DNA of 64,000 nt from Agreia sp. PsM10. GTDB taxonomy: Bacteria; Actinomycetota; Actinomycetes; Actinomycetales; Microbacteriaceae. The notes beneath the pieces were generated by a model. It was not told where the DNA came from. It ran no database searches and worked only from the letters and a program-made list of their open reading frames with translations. Positions 19,446-28,172 of this stretch are shown one piece after another. Position 1 is the stretch's first letter; each line of letters begins with the position of its first letter. The stretch is taken from NCBI RefSeq assembly GCF_030433855.1, contig NZ_JARUXC010000003.1, forward strand, positions 124,001 through 188,000. The letters run 5' to 3'. Made by a program: the position numbers and the translations under genes.

Positions 19446-20207
19446 TCAGGTGAGGATGGGGAGGAGGGGCACGGCGGCGAAGCCGGCCAGGACGCCTCCG
19501 ACGATGGGGCCGAGGACCGGGACCCAGGAGTAGGACCAGTCGGAGGAGCCCTTGCCCTTGATCGGGAGGATGAAGTGCGCAATGCGCGGGCCGAGGTCAC
19601 GGGCCGGGTTGATGGCGTACCCGGTCGGGCCACCAAGGGATGCGCCGATCGCGATCACGAGGATCGCCACGGGAAGAGCACCCAGGGCTGCGAGGCCGCC
19701 CTCACCCTGCCTGCCGCCCCCGAAGCCGATGACCACGAACACCAGCACGAACGTGCCGATGACCTCGGTCAGGAAGTTCCACCCGTAGGAGCGGATCGCC
19801 GGTCCGGTGGAGAACACGCCGAGCTTGTTGGCCGCGTCGGGCTCTTCGTCGAAGTGCTGCTTGTAGGCGAGCCAGACGAACACGGCGCCGATGATCGCAC
19901 CCAGCAGCTGGGCGGCGATGTAGGTGAGGATCGACACGATGTTCACGGGAACGCCGGAGCCGAACTCGGTCGCGCCGTTCGCGACGAGGCCGAGGGTGAC
20001 GGCGGGGTTCAGGTGCGCACCACTGTTGTACGACACGATCACACCCGAGAACACGGCGAAGCCCCACCCGATGTTCACCATCAGGAACCCGCCATTGAAA
20101 CCCTTGTTCTTCACGAGCGCCACGTTGGCGACGACGCCGCAACCGAGAAGAACGAGCAGGGCCGTGCCTACCAGTTCAGCGAGAAATACAACTCCGAGAT
20201 TGTCCAC
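19446..20207 (-). CDS. glpF: Glycerol uptake facilitator (MIP/aquaglyceroporin)
   Basis: Membrane channel for glycerol, 253 aa with six transmembrane helices and the two half-helix NPA motifs, [11 protein letters not shown] and [11 protein letters not shown]. The Asp after the second NPA (NPARD) is the usual mark of glycerol-conducting members rather than strict water channels. GTG 20207 ([14 protein letters not shown]) has AAGGAAGG six bases upstream. It pairs with glpK for glycerol entry and trapping and is divergent from dhaKLM. Confidence 0.94.
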   Translation of the reverse strand: MDNLGVVFLAELVGTALLVLLGCGVVANVALVKNKGFNGGFLMVNIGWGFAVFSGVIVSYNSGAHLNPAVTLGLVANGATEFGSGVPVNIVSILTYIAAQLLGAIIGAVFVWLAYKQHFDEEPDAANKLGVFSTGPAIRSYGWNFLTEVIGTFVLVFVVIGFGGGRQGEGGLAALGALPVAILVIAIGASLGGPTGYAINPARDLGPRIAHFILPIKGKGSSDWSYSWVPVLGPIVGGVLAGFAAVPLLPILT

Positions 20208-20223
20208 GTCGACCTTCCTTCGT

Positions 20224-20239
20224 GTGACGTCTATGTCAC
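20224..20239. promoter_or_regulatory. Inverted repeat GTGAC-N6-GTCAC upstream of glpF
   Basis: A perfect 5-bp dyad with a six-base spacer, 17 bases upstream of the glpF start. It resembles a CRP/GlxR-type half-site pair but with a wider spacing than TGTGA-N6-TCACA, so the binding protein is uncertain. Confidence 0.35.
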
Positions 20240-20273
20240 CTTGTGCAGAACCCCACATCAAGCGGTTGACTAC

Positions 20274-20306
20274 ACCATATCCGCAGGGATCTGCGGCGCA
20301 TATGGT
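20274..20306. promoter_or_regulatory. Extended dyad in the glpF-dhaK intergenic region
   Basis: Arms ACCATAT and ATATGGT enclose a second inverted repeat CCGCAG-GGAT-CTGCGG, with a three-base CGC bulge. It sits near the middle of the 237-bp divergent intergenic region and may be an operator controlling both directions. No regulator gene is adjacent. Confidence 0.45.
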
Positions 20307-20444
20307 CTGGCGGGCAAAAGTCCAGACACTTCCGTGGAACTCGGGCGAACAAGTAGATTTGGCAGTGCGAGCTGCGCTCCCGCGCGGCTCCCTGAGCCGT
20401 TCCAGGCCCAGGTCGCACGGCACCATCAAAGAGGATTGCCACTC

Positions 20445-21446
<1,002 letters not shown>

Positions 21447-21451
21447 ACGAC

Positions 21452-22090
21452 ATGACGTTGGACACGGCATGGGCCGTTCGCTGGATCAGGGCGAGTGCCG
21501 CCGTCATCTCCGAGCACCGGGTCGAGCTCATCACGCTCGACCGCGACATCGGCGACGGTGACCACGGAGAGAATCTCGATCGGGGGTTCTCGGCCGTTCT
21601 GCCGAAGCTCGACGATCTGGCCGACGATGCCACGCCGGCGGATGCGCTCAAGCTCGTCGCGACGACGCTGATCTCGACCGTGGGCGGTGCGGCAGGCCCG
21701 CTGTACGGCACCGCGTACCTGAAGGCGGCAGGTGCGATCGCCGGACAGGCCGAGCTCGACGGCGCGGCGATCGTGGCCCTGCTCACGGCCGCTCGTGACG
21801 GCGTCGTCCTGCGAGGCAAGGCCGCCCCGGGCGACAAGACCATGGTGGATGCCTGGACGCCCGCCGTCGACGCGGCCGCGGCCGCCCTGTCGAACGGCTC
21901 GGACGAAGCAGGAATCCTCGACGCCGCCGCGACGGCGGCGGAGGGCGGCGCCCGGGCCACGGAGCCGCTCGTAGCGCACAAGGGTCGGGCGAGCTACCTG
22001 GGGGAGAGGGCCATCGGGCATCGCGATCCCGGTGCTCAGTCCTCGGCCCTGCTGCTCCGTGCCGCCGCGGACACGGCGACGGACGCCTGA
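21452..22090 (+). CDS. dhaL: Dihydroxyacetone kinase, ADP-binding subunit DhaL
   Basis: Nucleotide-carrying subunit that transfers phosphate to dihydroxyacetone bound on DhaK. The 212-aa protein has the three Mg-ADP aspartates in LDRDIGDGDHGENLDRGF, followed by TVGGAAGPLYGTAYLKA and RGKAAPGDKTMVDAW, all characteristic of DhaL. In the PTS-dependent system the bound ADP is rephosphorylated by DhaM. ATG 21452 was chosen; GTG 21434, which overlaps the dhaK end, is the alternative. Confidence 0.95.
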   Translation: MTLDTAWAVRWIRASAAVISEHRVELITLDRDIGDGDHGENLDRGFSAVLPKLDDLADDATPADALKLVATTLISTVGGAAGPLYGTAYLKAAGAIAGQAELDGAAIVALLTAARDGVVLRGKAAPGDKTMVDAWTPAVDAAAAALSNGSDEAGILDAAATAAEGGARATEPLVAHKGRASYLGERAIGHRDPGAQSSALLLRAAADTATDA

Positions 22091-22091
22091 T

Positions 22092-22787
22092 ATGGCGCCG
22101 GTGGCCGGCAAGGTCGGGTTGGTCTTCGTCTCGCACAGCTCCAAGATCGCGGAGGGGCTGGTCGAACTCGCGCAGCAGATGGCCGGGACCACGGCGATGG
22201 CAGCCGCCGGAGGCACGGACGAGGGCGGAATCGGCACGAGCTTCGAGCGAGTCGGGGAGGCCATCGCCTCGGTCGACTCGGGGGAGGGTGTCGTCGTACT
22301 GTGCGACCTGGGCTCGGCCATCCTCACGGCCGAGACGGCGAAGGACTTCCTCGACGATGACGTGCGCGATCGCGTGGTGATCGTGGACGCCCCGCTCGTC
22401 GAGGGTGCCGTCGCCGCATCCGTCGAGGCCGAGTCGGGCGCCGACCTCGGCGCGGTGGTGGCCGCCGCCCGGTCTGCGATCGGCGCGTTCGCTGCCGGCG
22501 ACCCGCATCCGGTCGCCGACGAGACGACATCGGGGTATTCCCGCAGCGTGACCATCGTGAACACCGACGGGCTGCACGCCCGGCCGGCCGCCGAGTTCGT
22601 GAAGCTGGCCAATTCGCTCGGGGTTCCGGTCACGGTCAACGGGGCGGATGCACGAAGCCTGCTGGGCATCATGTCGATGGGGCTCGTCAAGGGCCGATCG
22701 GTCGAATTGTCGACGCCGAGCCCCGACGGCAGGGCCGCTGTGGATGCGCTGGCCGAGCTCGTGGAGTCGGGTTTCGGCGAGTCGTAG
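22092..22787 (+). CDS. dhaM: PTS-dependent dihydroxyacetone kinase phosphotransferase DhaM (EIIA-HPr fusion)
   Basis: Phosphoryl donor for DhaL. The 231-aa protein has an N-terminal mannose-EIIA-like domain (VGLVFVSHSSKIAEGL with the active His, GGTDEGGIGTS, VVVLCDLGSAILTAE) and a C-terminal HPr-like domain from about residue 150 (NTDGLHARPAAEFVKLAN with the phospho-His, SLLGIMSMGLVKG). It lacks the enzyme I-like third domain of E. coli DhaM, so it needs a separate enzyme I encoded elsewhere. The ATG lies one base after the dhaL stop. Confidence 0.93.
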   Translation: MAPVAGKVGLVFVSHSSKIAEGLVELAQQMAGTTAMAAAGGTDEGGIGTSFERVGEAIASVDSGEGVVVLCDLGSAILTAETAKDFLDDDVRDRVVIVDAPLVEGAVAASVEAESGADLGAVVAAARSAIGAFAAGDPHPVADETTSGYSRSVTIVNTDGLHARPAAEFVKLANSLGVPVTVNGADARSLLGIMSMGLVKGRSVELSTPSPDGRAAVDALAELVESGFGES

Positions 22788-22816
22788 TCACTCTGTGCAC
22801 TACGTCGGGTGCGCCT

Positions 22817-23056
22817 CTACGAGGAGACATCGACCGTTGTCGGACCGATGAGGACGACGAGGCTGGCGACCGCGACGAAGGCGCAGCCGATCGTCACGCA
22901 CCCCCAGATCGATCGGCTGAGAAGCAGTTCCGTTCTACGGGTCATGCTCGACGACCACGCCAGGATCGAGGCGAGCAGCGCGAGCGCGAGGGCGAAGCAG
23001 GCGGCGCTCGACGACAGAGCGGCGAAGACGACGTCGAACGATCCCCATGCCGACAT
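22817..23056 (-). CDS. Small hypothetical two-helix membrane protein
   Basis: A 79-aa reading frame with hydrophobic stretches at about residues 12-33 (AACFALALALLASILAW) and 50-72 (IWGCVTIGCAFVAVASLVVLIG). ATG 23056 has a strong GGAGGT six bases upstream, the main reason to believe it. I do not recognise a family. It is convergent with dhaM. Confidence 0.5.
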   Translation of the reverse strand: MSAWGSFDVVFAALSSSAACFALALALLASILAWSSSMTRRTELLLSRSIWGCVTIGCAFVAVASLVVLIGPTTVDVSS

Positions 23057-23184
23057 GAACCGACCTCCAGAGCGCCCGGGGACCACCGAGGCGGTGAAGA
23101 TCCCTCACTGACCTAGACGGGCGTCCGTGCCGATCATGACGGCGCATTCGTCAGACGGCGCACCGCAACGGCGGGGGAGAGGAG

Positions 23185-23538
23185 TCAGGCGGCCTGCCAC
23201 AGCTCGATGCGATTGCCCTCCGGATCGACGACCCAGCCGAACCGACCGACCCCGTCCATCGTCTCGGTGCGAGGGTCGACCTCCGCTCCCGCGGAGCGGA
23301 GCTGCTCGAGCATCGCGTCGAGGTCGGCGACGCGGAAGTTCAGCATCATCTGCTGCGAGGGGGATCCGAGGTAGTCGCTTGTGCGATCGAACGTCGCGAG
23401 AATCGTGGGCCCTGCCTGCTGCTGCCACGGGTCCGACGGGTCGGTGCCGATTCCGAGATTGTCGCGGTACCAGGCGGACAAGGCGTCGGGATCCGACGAA
23501 CGCATGAACACTCCGCCGACGCCCAGAACTCGCTCCAT
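23185..23538 (-). CDS. VOC family (glyoxalase/bleomycin resistance fold) protein
   Basis: A 117-aa single-module vicinal oxygen chelate protein. Seen: the opening MERVLGVGGVFMRSSDPDAL then WYRDNLGI, central QMMLNFRVADLDAML, and the closing beta strand WVVDPEGNRIELWQ with its putative metal Glu. The substrate is unknown; members range from dioxygenases to drug-binding proteins. The ATG was chosen at 23538, as upstream codons add non-family sequence. It ends just left of the dif-containing stretch. Confidence 0.82.
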   Translation of the reverse strand: MERVLGVGGVFMRSSDPDALSAWYRDNLGIGTDPSDPWQQQAGPTILATFDRTSDYLGSPSQQMMLNFRVADLDAMLEQLRSAGAEVDPRTETMDGVGRFGWVVDPEGNRIELWQAA

Positions 23539-23651
23539 GCCGACATCCTGCCGCCGAGAATGGAGTTGTGTAAAGAGGCCTGTTCCCTCACCCTGTCGAA
23601 AGGCGCGGATGTCGGCACCGGCTAGGCAGCGCCGGGCGCGGCGCGCGGGTG

Positions 23652-23679
23652 TGTTGACATAATGTGCATTATCGGACAT
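23652..23679 (-). other. dif: Candidate chromosomal dif site (XerC/XerD recombination)
   Basis: On the minus strand the 28 bases divide into an 11-bp arm ATGTCCGATAA, a 6-bp centre TGCACA and an 11-bp arm TTATGTCAACA. This is the layout of bacterial dif sites, with the conserved XerD arm beginning TTATGTNAA and the XerC arm ending GATAA or CATAA, as in E. coli. Dif lies in the replication terminus and serves chromosome dimer resolution. It lies in a gene-free stretch, as expected. Assignment rests on sequence pattern only. Confidence 0.7.
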
Positions 23680-23900
23680 TTGGTGGAGGCGGCGGAGCGG
23701 GGTCGATCAGCGACTGCGAGCCGGCCCGAGCCGGTCGCCCGATGGTCTCTGCACGGTGACTCTGTGCGCTCCGGCGCAGGCTGCTCCGGGTGGCGAGTCG
23801 ATGGCTGAAACTCTATGGCTGTGCGATGCGCTCATCTGGTGACGGGCCTGCACGACGACCGTCGCGCATCCGTGGCTCTGGCTCGTCACCGTGAAATCTC

Positions 23901-23910
23901 TTGACATAAT
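23901..23910 (-). repeat. Second copy of the XerD-arm decamer of the dif candidate
   Basis: TTGACATAAT here repeats positions 23654-23663 exactly and in the same orientation, 247 bases away. The sequence beyond it does not match a XerC arm, so it is a half-site at most. Confidence 0.5.
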
Positions 23911-23950
23911 CACAACCGGGCCAGAACAGACTCGTTGTCACGAACGACGC

Positions 23951-26305
23951 TCAGGCACCCACGTACCGTGCCAGGTATTCGCCGGTCAGGGTCGATCGTG
24001 CGTCGACGAGGTCGGACGGAGTTCCTTCGAAGACCACGGTGCCTCCGTCGTGGCCGGCGCCGGGCCCGATGTCGATGATCCAGTCGGCGTGAGCCATGAC
24101 CGCCTGGTGGTGCTCGATGACGATCACCGACTTTCCTGAGTCGACCAGCCGGTCGAGAAGGCCGAGCAACTGTTCGACGTCGGCGAGATGAAGCCCGGTG
24201 GTCGGCTCGTCGAGGATGTAGACGCCGCCCTGCTCCGACATGTGGGTGGCAAGCTTCAGGCGTTGCCTCTCTCCGCCGGAGAGCGTGTTCAAGGGCTGTC
24301 CGAGACGGATGTACCCCAGGCCGACGTCTGCCAGACGCTCCAGGATCGACTGGGCGGCCGGCGTGCGCGAGTCGCCGGTCGAGAAATACAGCAGCGCCTC
24401 GTCGACGCTCATGCCGAGGACCTCGCTGATGTCGCGCCCGTTCAGGTGGTAGTCGAGCACCGAGGCGTCGAAACGACGGCCCTCGCATACCTCGCAGGTG
24501 GTGGTGACGGAGGCCATCATGCCGAGGTCGGTGACGATCACGCCGGAGCCGTTGCAGTTCGGACAGGCCCCTTCCGAATTCGCACTGAACAGGGCGGGTT
24601 TGACGCCGTTCGCCTTGGCGAACGCCTTGCGGATGGGTTCGAGCAGTCCCGTGTATGTCGCCGGGTTGCTGCGACGGGACCCTCGGATGGCGCCCTGGTC
24701 GACCGAGACGACGCCGTCACGACCCGCGATCGAGCCGTGGATGAGCGAGCTCTTGCCCGAGCCCGCGACGCCCGTGACGACGGTGAGGATGCCGGTGGGA
24801 ACGTCGACGTCGACGTCGCGCAGGTTGTGCGTTCGCGCCCCGCGGATCTGCAGGGCACCGGTGCGCGTTCGCACGGTCTTCTTGAGGGTGTGCCGGTCGT
24901 CGAAATGGATGCCGGTCAGGGTGCCGCTCCCCCGCAGCCCGTCGACGGTGCCCTCGAAACAGACCTCGCCTCCCGCGGTGCCCGCGCGCGGCCCGAGGTC
25001 GACGATGTGGTCGGCGATGGCGATCGTCTCGGGCTTGTGTTCGACGACGAGAACGGTGTTGCCCTTGTCGCGCAGTTGCAGGAGGAGGCCGTTCATGCTC
25101 TGGATGTCGTGGGGGTGCAGACCGATGGTCGGCTCGTCGAAGACATAGGTGACGTCGGTCAGGGAAGAGCCCAGGTGCCGGATCATCTTCGTGCGCTGCG
25201 CCTCGCCGCCCGAGAGCGTGCCCGCGGGTCGATCGAGCGAGAGGTATCCCAGTCCGATCTCGACGAAGGAGTCGAGCGTGTGCTGCAGGGCGCTCAGCAG
25301 GGGCGCGACCGACGGCTCGTCGATCGTGCGCACCCATTCGGCGAGATCGCTGATCTGCATGGCACAGGCATCGGCGATGTTGATCTCGCCGATGCGGGAG
25401 GAGCGCGCGCCCTCGTTGAGACGCGTGCCCGAACACTCCGGACAGGTCGTGAAAGTGACTGCCCGGTCGACGAAGGCCCGGATGTGGGGCTGCATCGCCT
25501 CCCGGTCCTTCGACAGGAACGACTTCTGTACCTTGGGGACGAGTCCCTCGTAGGTCATGTTGATGTCGCCGACCTTGATCTTGACGGGCTCGTGATAGAG
25601 GAAGTCGTCGAGCTCCTTCGTCGTGTAGTCGCGGATCGCCTTGTCGGCGTCGAGGAATCCGGAGCCCGTGAAGATGCGTACTCCCCACCCGTCTGCCGTG
25701 TATCCCGGAATGGTCAGGGCGCCCTCGTTGAGCGATTTGCTGTCGTCGTAGAGCTGGGTGAGGTCGATGTCGTTGACCTTGCCCATGCCCTCGCAGCGGG
25801 GGCACATGCCCCCGGTGACCGTGAAACTGCGGCGTTCTCTGACCTCTCGCCCGCCCTTCTCCATCGTGACGGCGCCGGCGCCGCTGACCGAGGGAACGTT
25901 GAAAGCGAATGCCTGTGGCGAGCCGAGGTGGGGCTGGCCCAGTCTGCTGAAGACGATCCTCAGCATCGCGTTCGTATCGGTCGCCGTTCCGACGGTCGAG
26001 CGCGAGTTTGCCCCCATGCGTTCCTGGTCGACGATGATCGCGGTCGTCACGCCCTCGAGCACGTCGACGTAGGGACGGGCGAGCGTCGGCATGAATCCCT
26101 GCAGGAATGCGCTGTAGGTCTCATTGATCATGCGTTGCGACTCGGCGGCGATCGTGGCGAACACCAGGGAGCTCTTGCCCGACCCCGAGACACCGGTGAA
26201 GACGGTGAGGCGTCGTTTCGGGATGTCGACGCTGACATCCTTCAGGTTGTTCTCGCGGGCACCCTGCACACGGATGCGGTCGTGGTTGTCGGCTGCCGTG
26301 CTCAT
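23951..26305 (-). CDS. Compact UvrA-like excinuclease ATPase (UvrA paralogue)
   Basis: ABC-type DNA-binding ATPase of the UvrA family, 784 aa against about 950 for housekeeping UvrA, so it belongs to the short paralogue group that includes DrrC-like drug-resistance proteins. Two ATPase modules are visible: Walker A GVSGSGKSSLVF (N) and GVAGSGKSSLIHG (C), signatures LSGGEAQR and LSGGERQR, and Walker B regions VFDEPTIGLHPHD and ILDEPTTGLHLAD. Zinc-finger cysteines are seen in CPRCEGMG, CPECSGTRLN and CPNCNGSG with CEVCEGRRF. Roles could be DNA repair or protection against DNA-binding compounds. It precedes no uvr gene; a Nudix gene lies upstream on the same strand. Confidence 0.9.
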   Translation of the reverse strand: MSTAADNHDRIRVQGARENNLKDVSVDIPKRRLTVFTGVSGSGKSSLVFATIAAESQRMINETYSAFLQGFMPTLARPYVDVLEGVTTAIIVDQERMGANSRSTVGTATDTNAMLRIVFSRLGQPHLGSPQAFAFNVPSVSGAGAVTMEKGGREVRERRSFTVTGGMCPRCEGMGKVNDIDLTQLYDDSKSLNEGALTIPGYTADGWGVRIFTGSGFLDADKAIRDYTTKELDDFLYHEPVKIKVGDINMTYEGLVPKVQKSFLSKDREAMQPHIRAFVDRAVTFTTCPECSGTRLNEGARSSRIGEINIADACAMQISDLAEWVRTIDEPSVAPLLSALQHTLDSFVEIGLGYLSLDRPAGTLSGGEAQRTKMIRHLGSSLTDVTYVFDEPTIGLHPHDIQSMNGLLLQLRDKGNTVLVVEHKPETIAIADHIVDLGPRAGTAGGEVCFEGTVDGLRGSGTLTGIHFDDRHTLKKTVRTRTGALQIRGARTHNLRDVDVDVPTGILTVVTGVAGSGKSSLIHGSIAGRDGVVSVDQGAIRGSRRSNPATYTGLLEPIRKAFAKANGVKPALFSANSEGACPNCNGSGVIVTDLGMMASVTTTCEVCEGRRFDASVLDYHLNGRDISEVLGMSVDEALLYFSTGDSRTPAAQSILERLADVGLGYIRLGQPLNTLSGGERQRLKLATHMSEQGGVYILDEPTTGLHLADVEQLLGLLDRLVDSGKSVIVIEHHQAVMAHADWIIDIGPGAGHDGGTVVFEGTPSDLVDARSTLTGEYLARYVGA

Positions 26306-26326
26306 GGATTCCCTCTCGTCGAACAG

Positions 26327-26797
26327 TCAGCAGGATGCGAGCTGGCCGCGCAGGAGCCGAGCGAGGTTCTCGGGTTCGACCGGGTCGGCGGTCGTCTCGA
26401 GCTCGCGCAGGCTCCACCACCGCTGGTCGATGATGTCTACCTTCTCCTCGGGCGTCCACCTCGTCGAATCGACCTCGAATCGCCGGGTGCGGAAGGAGTA
26501 CCACGCCTCGTGGTGCGCGGCCCAGACGCCGGGAGCCCGTTCGGCCACGAAGTCGCGGGTCGAGAACGGTGCTCCCGGATCGTCGATGACGAGGCCTGTC
26601 TCCTCGAAGAGTTCGCGCACGGCGGCCGTGCGATGGTCTTCGCCCGGCTCGAGGTGCCCGCCCGTCGTCAGCCACCTGGCCGGATAGCCGTCGACGTCGT
26701 GGCGGGTCAGCATGAGCAGCACGTGGTCGTACTGGTCGACGAGAAGCACTCGTGACTTCGCATAGACGACGTCGGTGGTCGTGGCGTGCACGCTCAT
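26327..26797 (-). CDS. NUDIX hydrolase
   Basis: A 156-aa nucleoside-diphosphate-X pyrophosphatase-fold protein. The Nudix box is complete: GGHLEPGEDHRTAAVRELFE followed by ETGL. A substrate-specificity region lies in the C-terminal half (WAAHHEAWYSFRTRRFEV). The substrate cannot be predicted. It sits 21 bases upstream of the UvrA-like gene on the same strand and downstream of the SDR gene, so the three may be cotranscribed, perhaps in nucleotide or DNA damage clean-up (inference). Confidence 0.9.
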   Translation of the reverse strand: MSVHATTTDVVYAKSRVLLVDQYDHVLLMLTRHDVDGYPARWLTTGGHLEPGEDHRTAAVRELFEETGLVIDDPGAPFSTRDFVAERAPGVWAAHHEAWYSFRTRRFEVDSTRWTPEEKVDIIDQRWWSLRELETTADPVEPENLARLLRGQLASC

Positions 26798-26819
26798 GCC
26801 GGCCGGTTCGTTCTGGATC

Positions 26820-27590
26820 TCAGTCGACGGGCGTGAAGTCGCTGATGTCGCCGACGTACCGCGTGTGATTCACGGGAATCGGCTCGACGGCGGCGAGTGC
26901 GACCTCGGCGGCGAACTCCCCCACGTTGTACAGGCGGCCGGCCGACTCCTTGCGCGAACTGATCGCGCCCGGATTCGCTCGCTCGAGGAGGGTGGCCGTG
27001 ATCGTTCCCTCGATCATGTCTCCCGAGACGACGACGAACTCGATGCCCTTCTCGTCGAGCTCGGGGATGAGTGCGCGGAGCGCGTCCTCCCCTGCACGCT
27101 TCGACAGGGCCACCGGAACGTACTCCGGCATGGTCTCGGTCGTGTGGATGAAGTGCGCCTGGTGGCTGGTGACGAAGACGACTCGTGAGCCCGGGGCGAG
27201 CAGGGGCACGGCGCTCGTGAGCACGTTGAGCTGGGCATCGCGGTTGAGCGTCATGGCGTAGTCGGCGGCCATGCCGCCCTCCATGCCCCCCGAGGCGTTC
27301 AGGACGAGAACGTCGAGTCCGCCGAACTCGGACTGGATGCGCTCGAACAGCTGGGCGACCGAGGAGGGGTCGGTGAGATCGGCTCCGACCGTGATGGCCT
27401 CTCCCCCGGACTCGGCGATCTTCGCTGCCAGCTTGAGGGCTCGCGCCTCTTTATTGCGGAAGTTGATGGCGACCCGGGCGCCGGCCGCGGCGAAGTACGA
27501 CACGGTGTCGGCGCCGATTCCACGCGATGAGCCGGTGACGAGCACGCGCTTCGCGGCCATGGATTCGGGTTGCAGGGGGTTTGTTGACAC
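26820..27590 (-). CDS. Short-chain dehydrogenase/reductase (SDR) family oxidoreductase
   Basis: A 256-aa Rossmann-fold protein with the NAD(P) motif VTGSSRGIGADT, NFRNKEA after beta-2 (suggesting NADP preference), GADLTDPSS, LVLNASGG (NNAG-type motif) and an atypical active site: the Ser is in VFVTSHQAHF, but the usual YXXXK position reads YVPVALSKRAGED, where Tyr and Lys are separated by more than three residues. GTG 27590 has AAAGGAG upstream; an internal ATG at 27560 would shorten it by ten residues. The substrate is unknown. Confidence 0.85.
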   Translation of the reverse strand: MSTNPLQPESMAAKRVLVTGSSRGIGADTVSYFAAAGARVAINFRNKEARALKLAAKIAESGGEAITVGADLTDPSSVAQLFERIQSEFGGLDVLVLNASGGMEGGMAADYAMTLNRDAQLNVLTSAVPLLAPGSRVVFVTSHQAHFIHTTETMPEYVPVALSKRAGEDALRALIPELDEKGIEFVVVSGDMIEGTITATLLERANPGAISSRKESAGRLYNVGEFAAEVALAAVEPIPVNHTRYVGDISDFTPVD

Positions 27591-27698
27591 TCTCGGTGCT
27601 CCTTTGACTCTGGCTCCCGAGACTACCAAGTCAGGGTCATGCACTCAGGCGTTGCTGGTAGTTTTGAGGAATACATCGACGAGAGGAGTCGTGTACAG

Positions 27699-28172
27699 AT
27701 GGTCGAATTCCTGGCGTCCTACGCGTGGACGATCTGGCTGGCCCTGGTGCTGGTCTTTCTCATCGTCGAGATGTTCAGTCTCGAATTCACGTTCCTCATG
27801 ATCGCTCTGGGCAGCGTCGGCGGTCTCGTCTCCAGCCTCGTCGGGGTTCCCTGGTTCTTGCAGATCGTGATCGCGGCTGCGATCTCGCTTCTCCTCATCT
27901 TCACCATCCGCCCTCCGTTGCTCCGGGCTCTTCGGCGGGGCGGCGACCCCACGAAGAGCAACGTGGATGCGCTCATCGGGCTCGAGGGCATCGTCACGAC
28001 GCGGCTCACGAAGGGCGGCGGTCACGTCAAGCTCTCCAATGGAGACATCTGGACGGCTCGGGTCTCCCCCATCACCGACGCGGCGGATGTCGACCTCGGT
28101 CAGAGGGTGCTCGTGACCGCCATCGACGGCGCCACGGCATTCGTGGTCCCCGCAGAAAGGACAGCGCTGTGA
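27699..28172 (+). CDS. NfeD family membrane protein
   Basis: A 157-aa NfeD-like protein with two or three transmembrane helices (about residues 10-70: WTIWLALVLVFLIVEM, FLMIALGSVGGLVSSL, FLQIVIAAAISLLLIF) and a soluble OB-fold at the C-terminus (GLEGIVTTRLTKGGGHVKL, RVLVTAIDGATAFVVP). NfeD proteins work with SPFH/stomatin partners in membrane organisation. The next gene is such a partner and overlaps by GTGA, so the two form a translationally coupled pair. Confidence 0.9.
   Translation: MVEFLASYAWTIWLALVLVFLIVEMFSLEFTFLMIALGSVGGLVSSLVGVPWFLQIVIAAAISLLLIFTIRPPLLRALRRGGDPTKSNVDALIGLEGIVTTRLTKGGGHVKLSNGDIWTARVSPITDAADVDLGQRVLVTAIDGATAFVVPAERTAL

Larger units (their letters stand above)
23539..23950. 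other. Gene-free stretch around the dif candidate
   Basis: I see no convincing gene in these 412 bases; the short frames present (for example 23707-23913 minus) have no recognisable sequence or ribosome binding site. The stretch holds the dif-like site at 23652-23679 and a second copy of its XerD arm at 23901-23910. It is more AT-rich than its flanks at those two places only. Confidence 0.6.

Noticed and set aside
23654-23663. TTGACATAAT read as a -35 promoter element.
   Set aside because: No -10 at 16-18 bases, and no plus-strand gene lies downstream before the UvrA-like gene on the other strand; dif explains the whole 28 bases better.
23707-23913. A 68-residue minus-strand ORF in the gene-free stretch beside the dif candidate.
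   Set aside because: There is no ribosome binding site, no recognisable family and a codon pattern unlike neighbouring genes.
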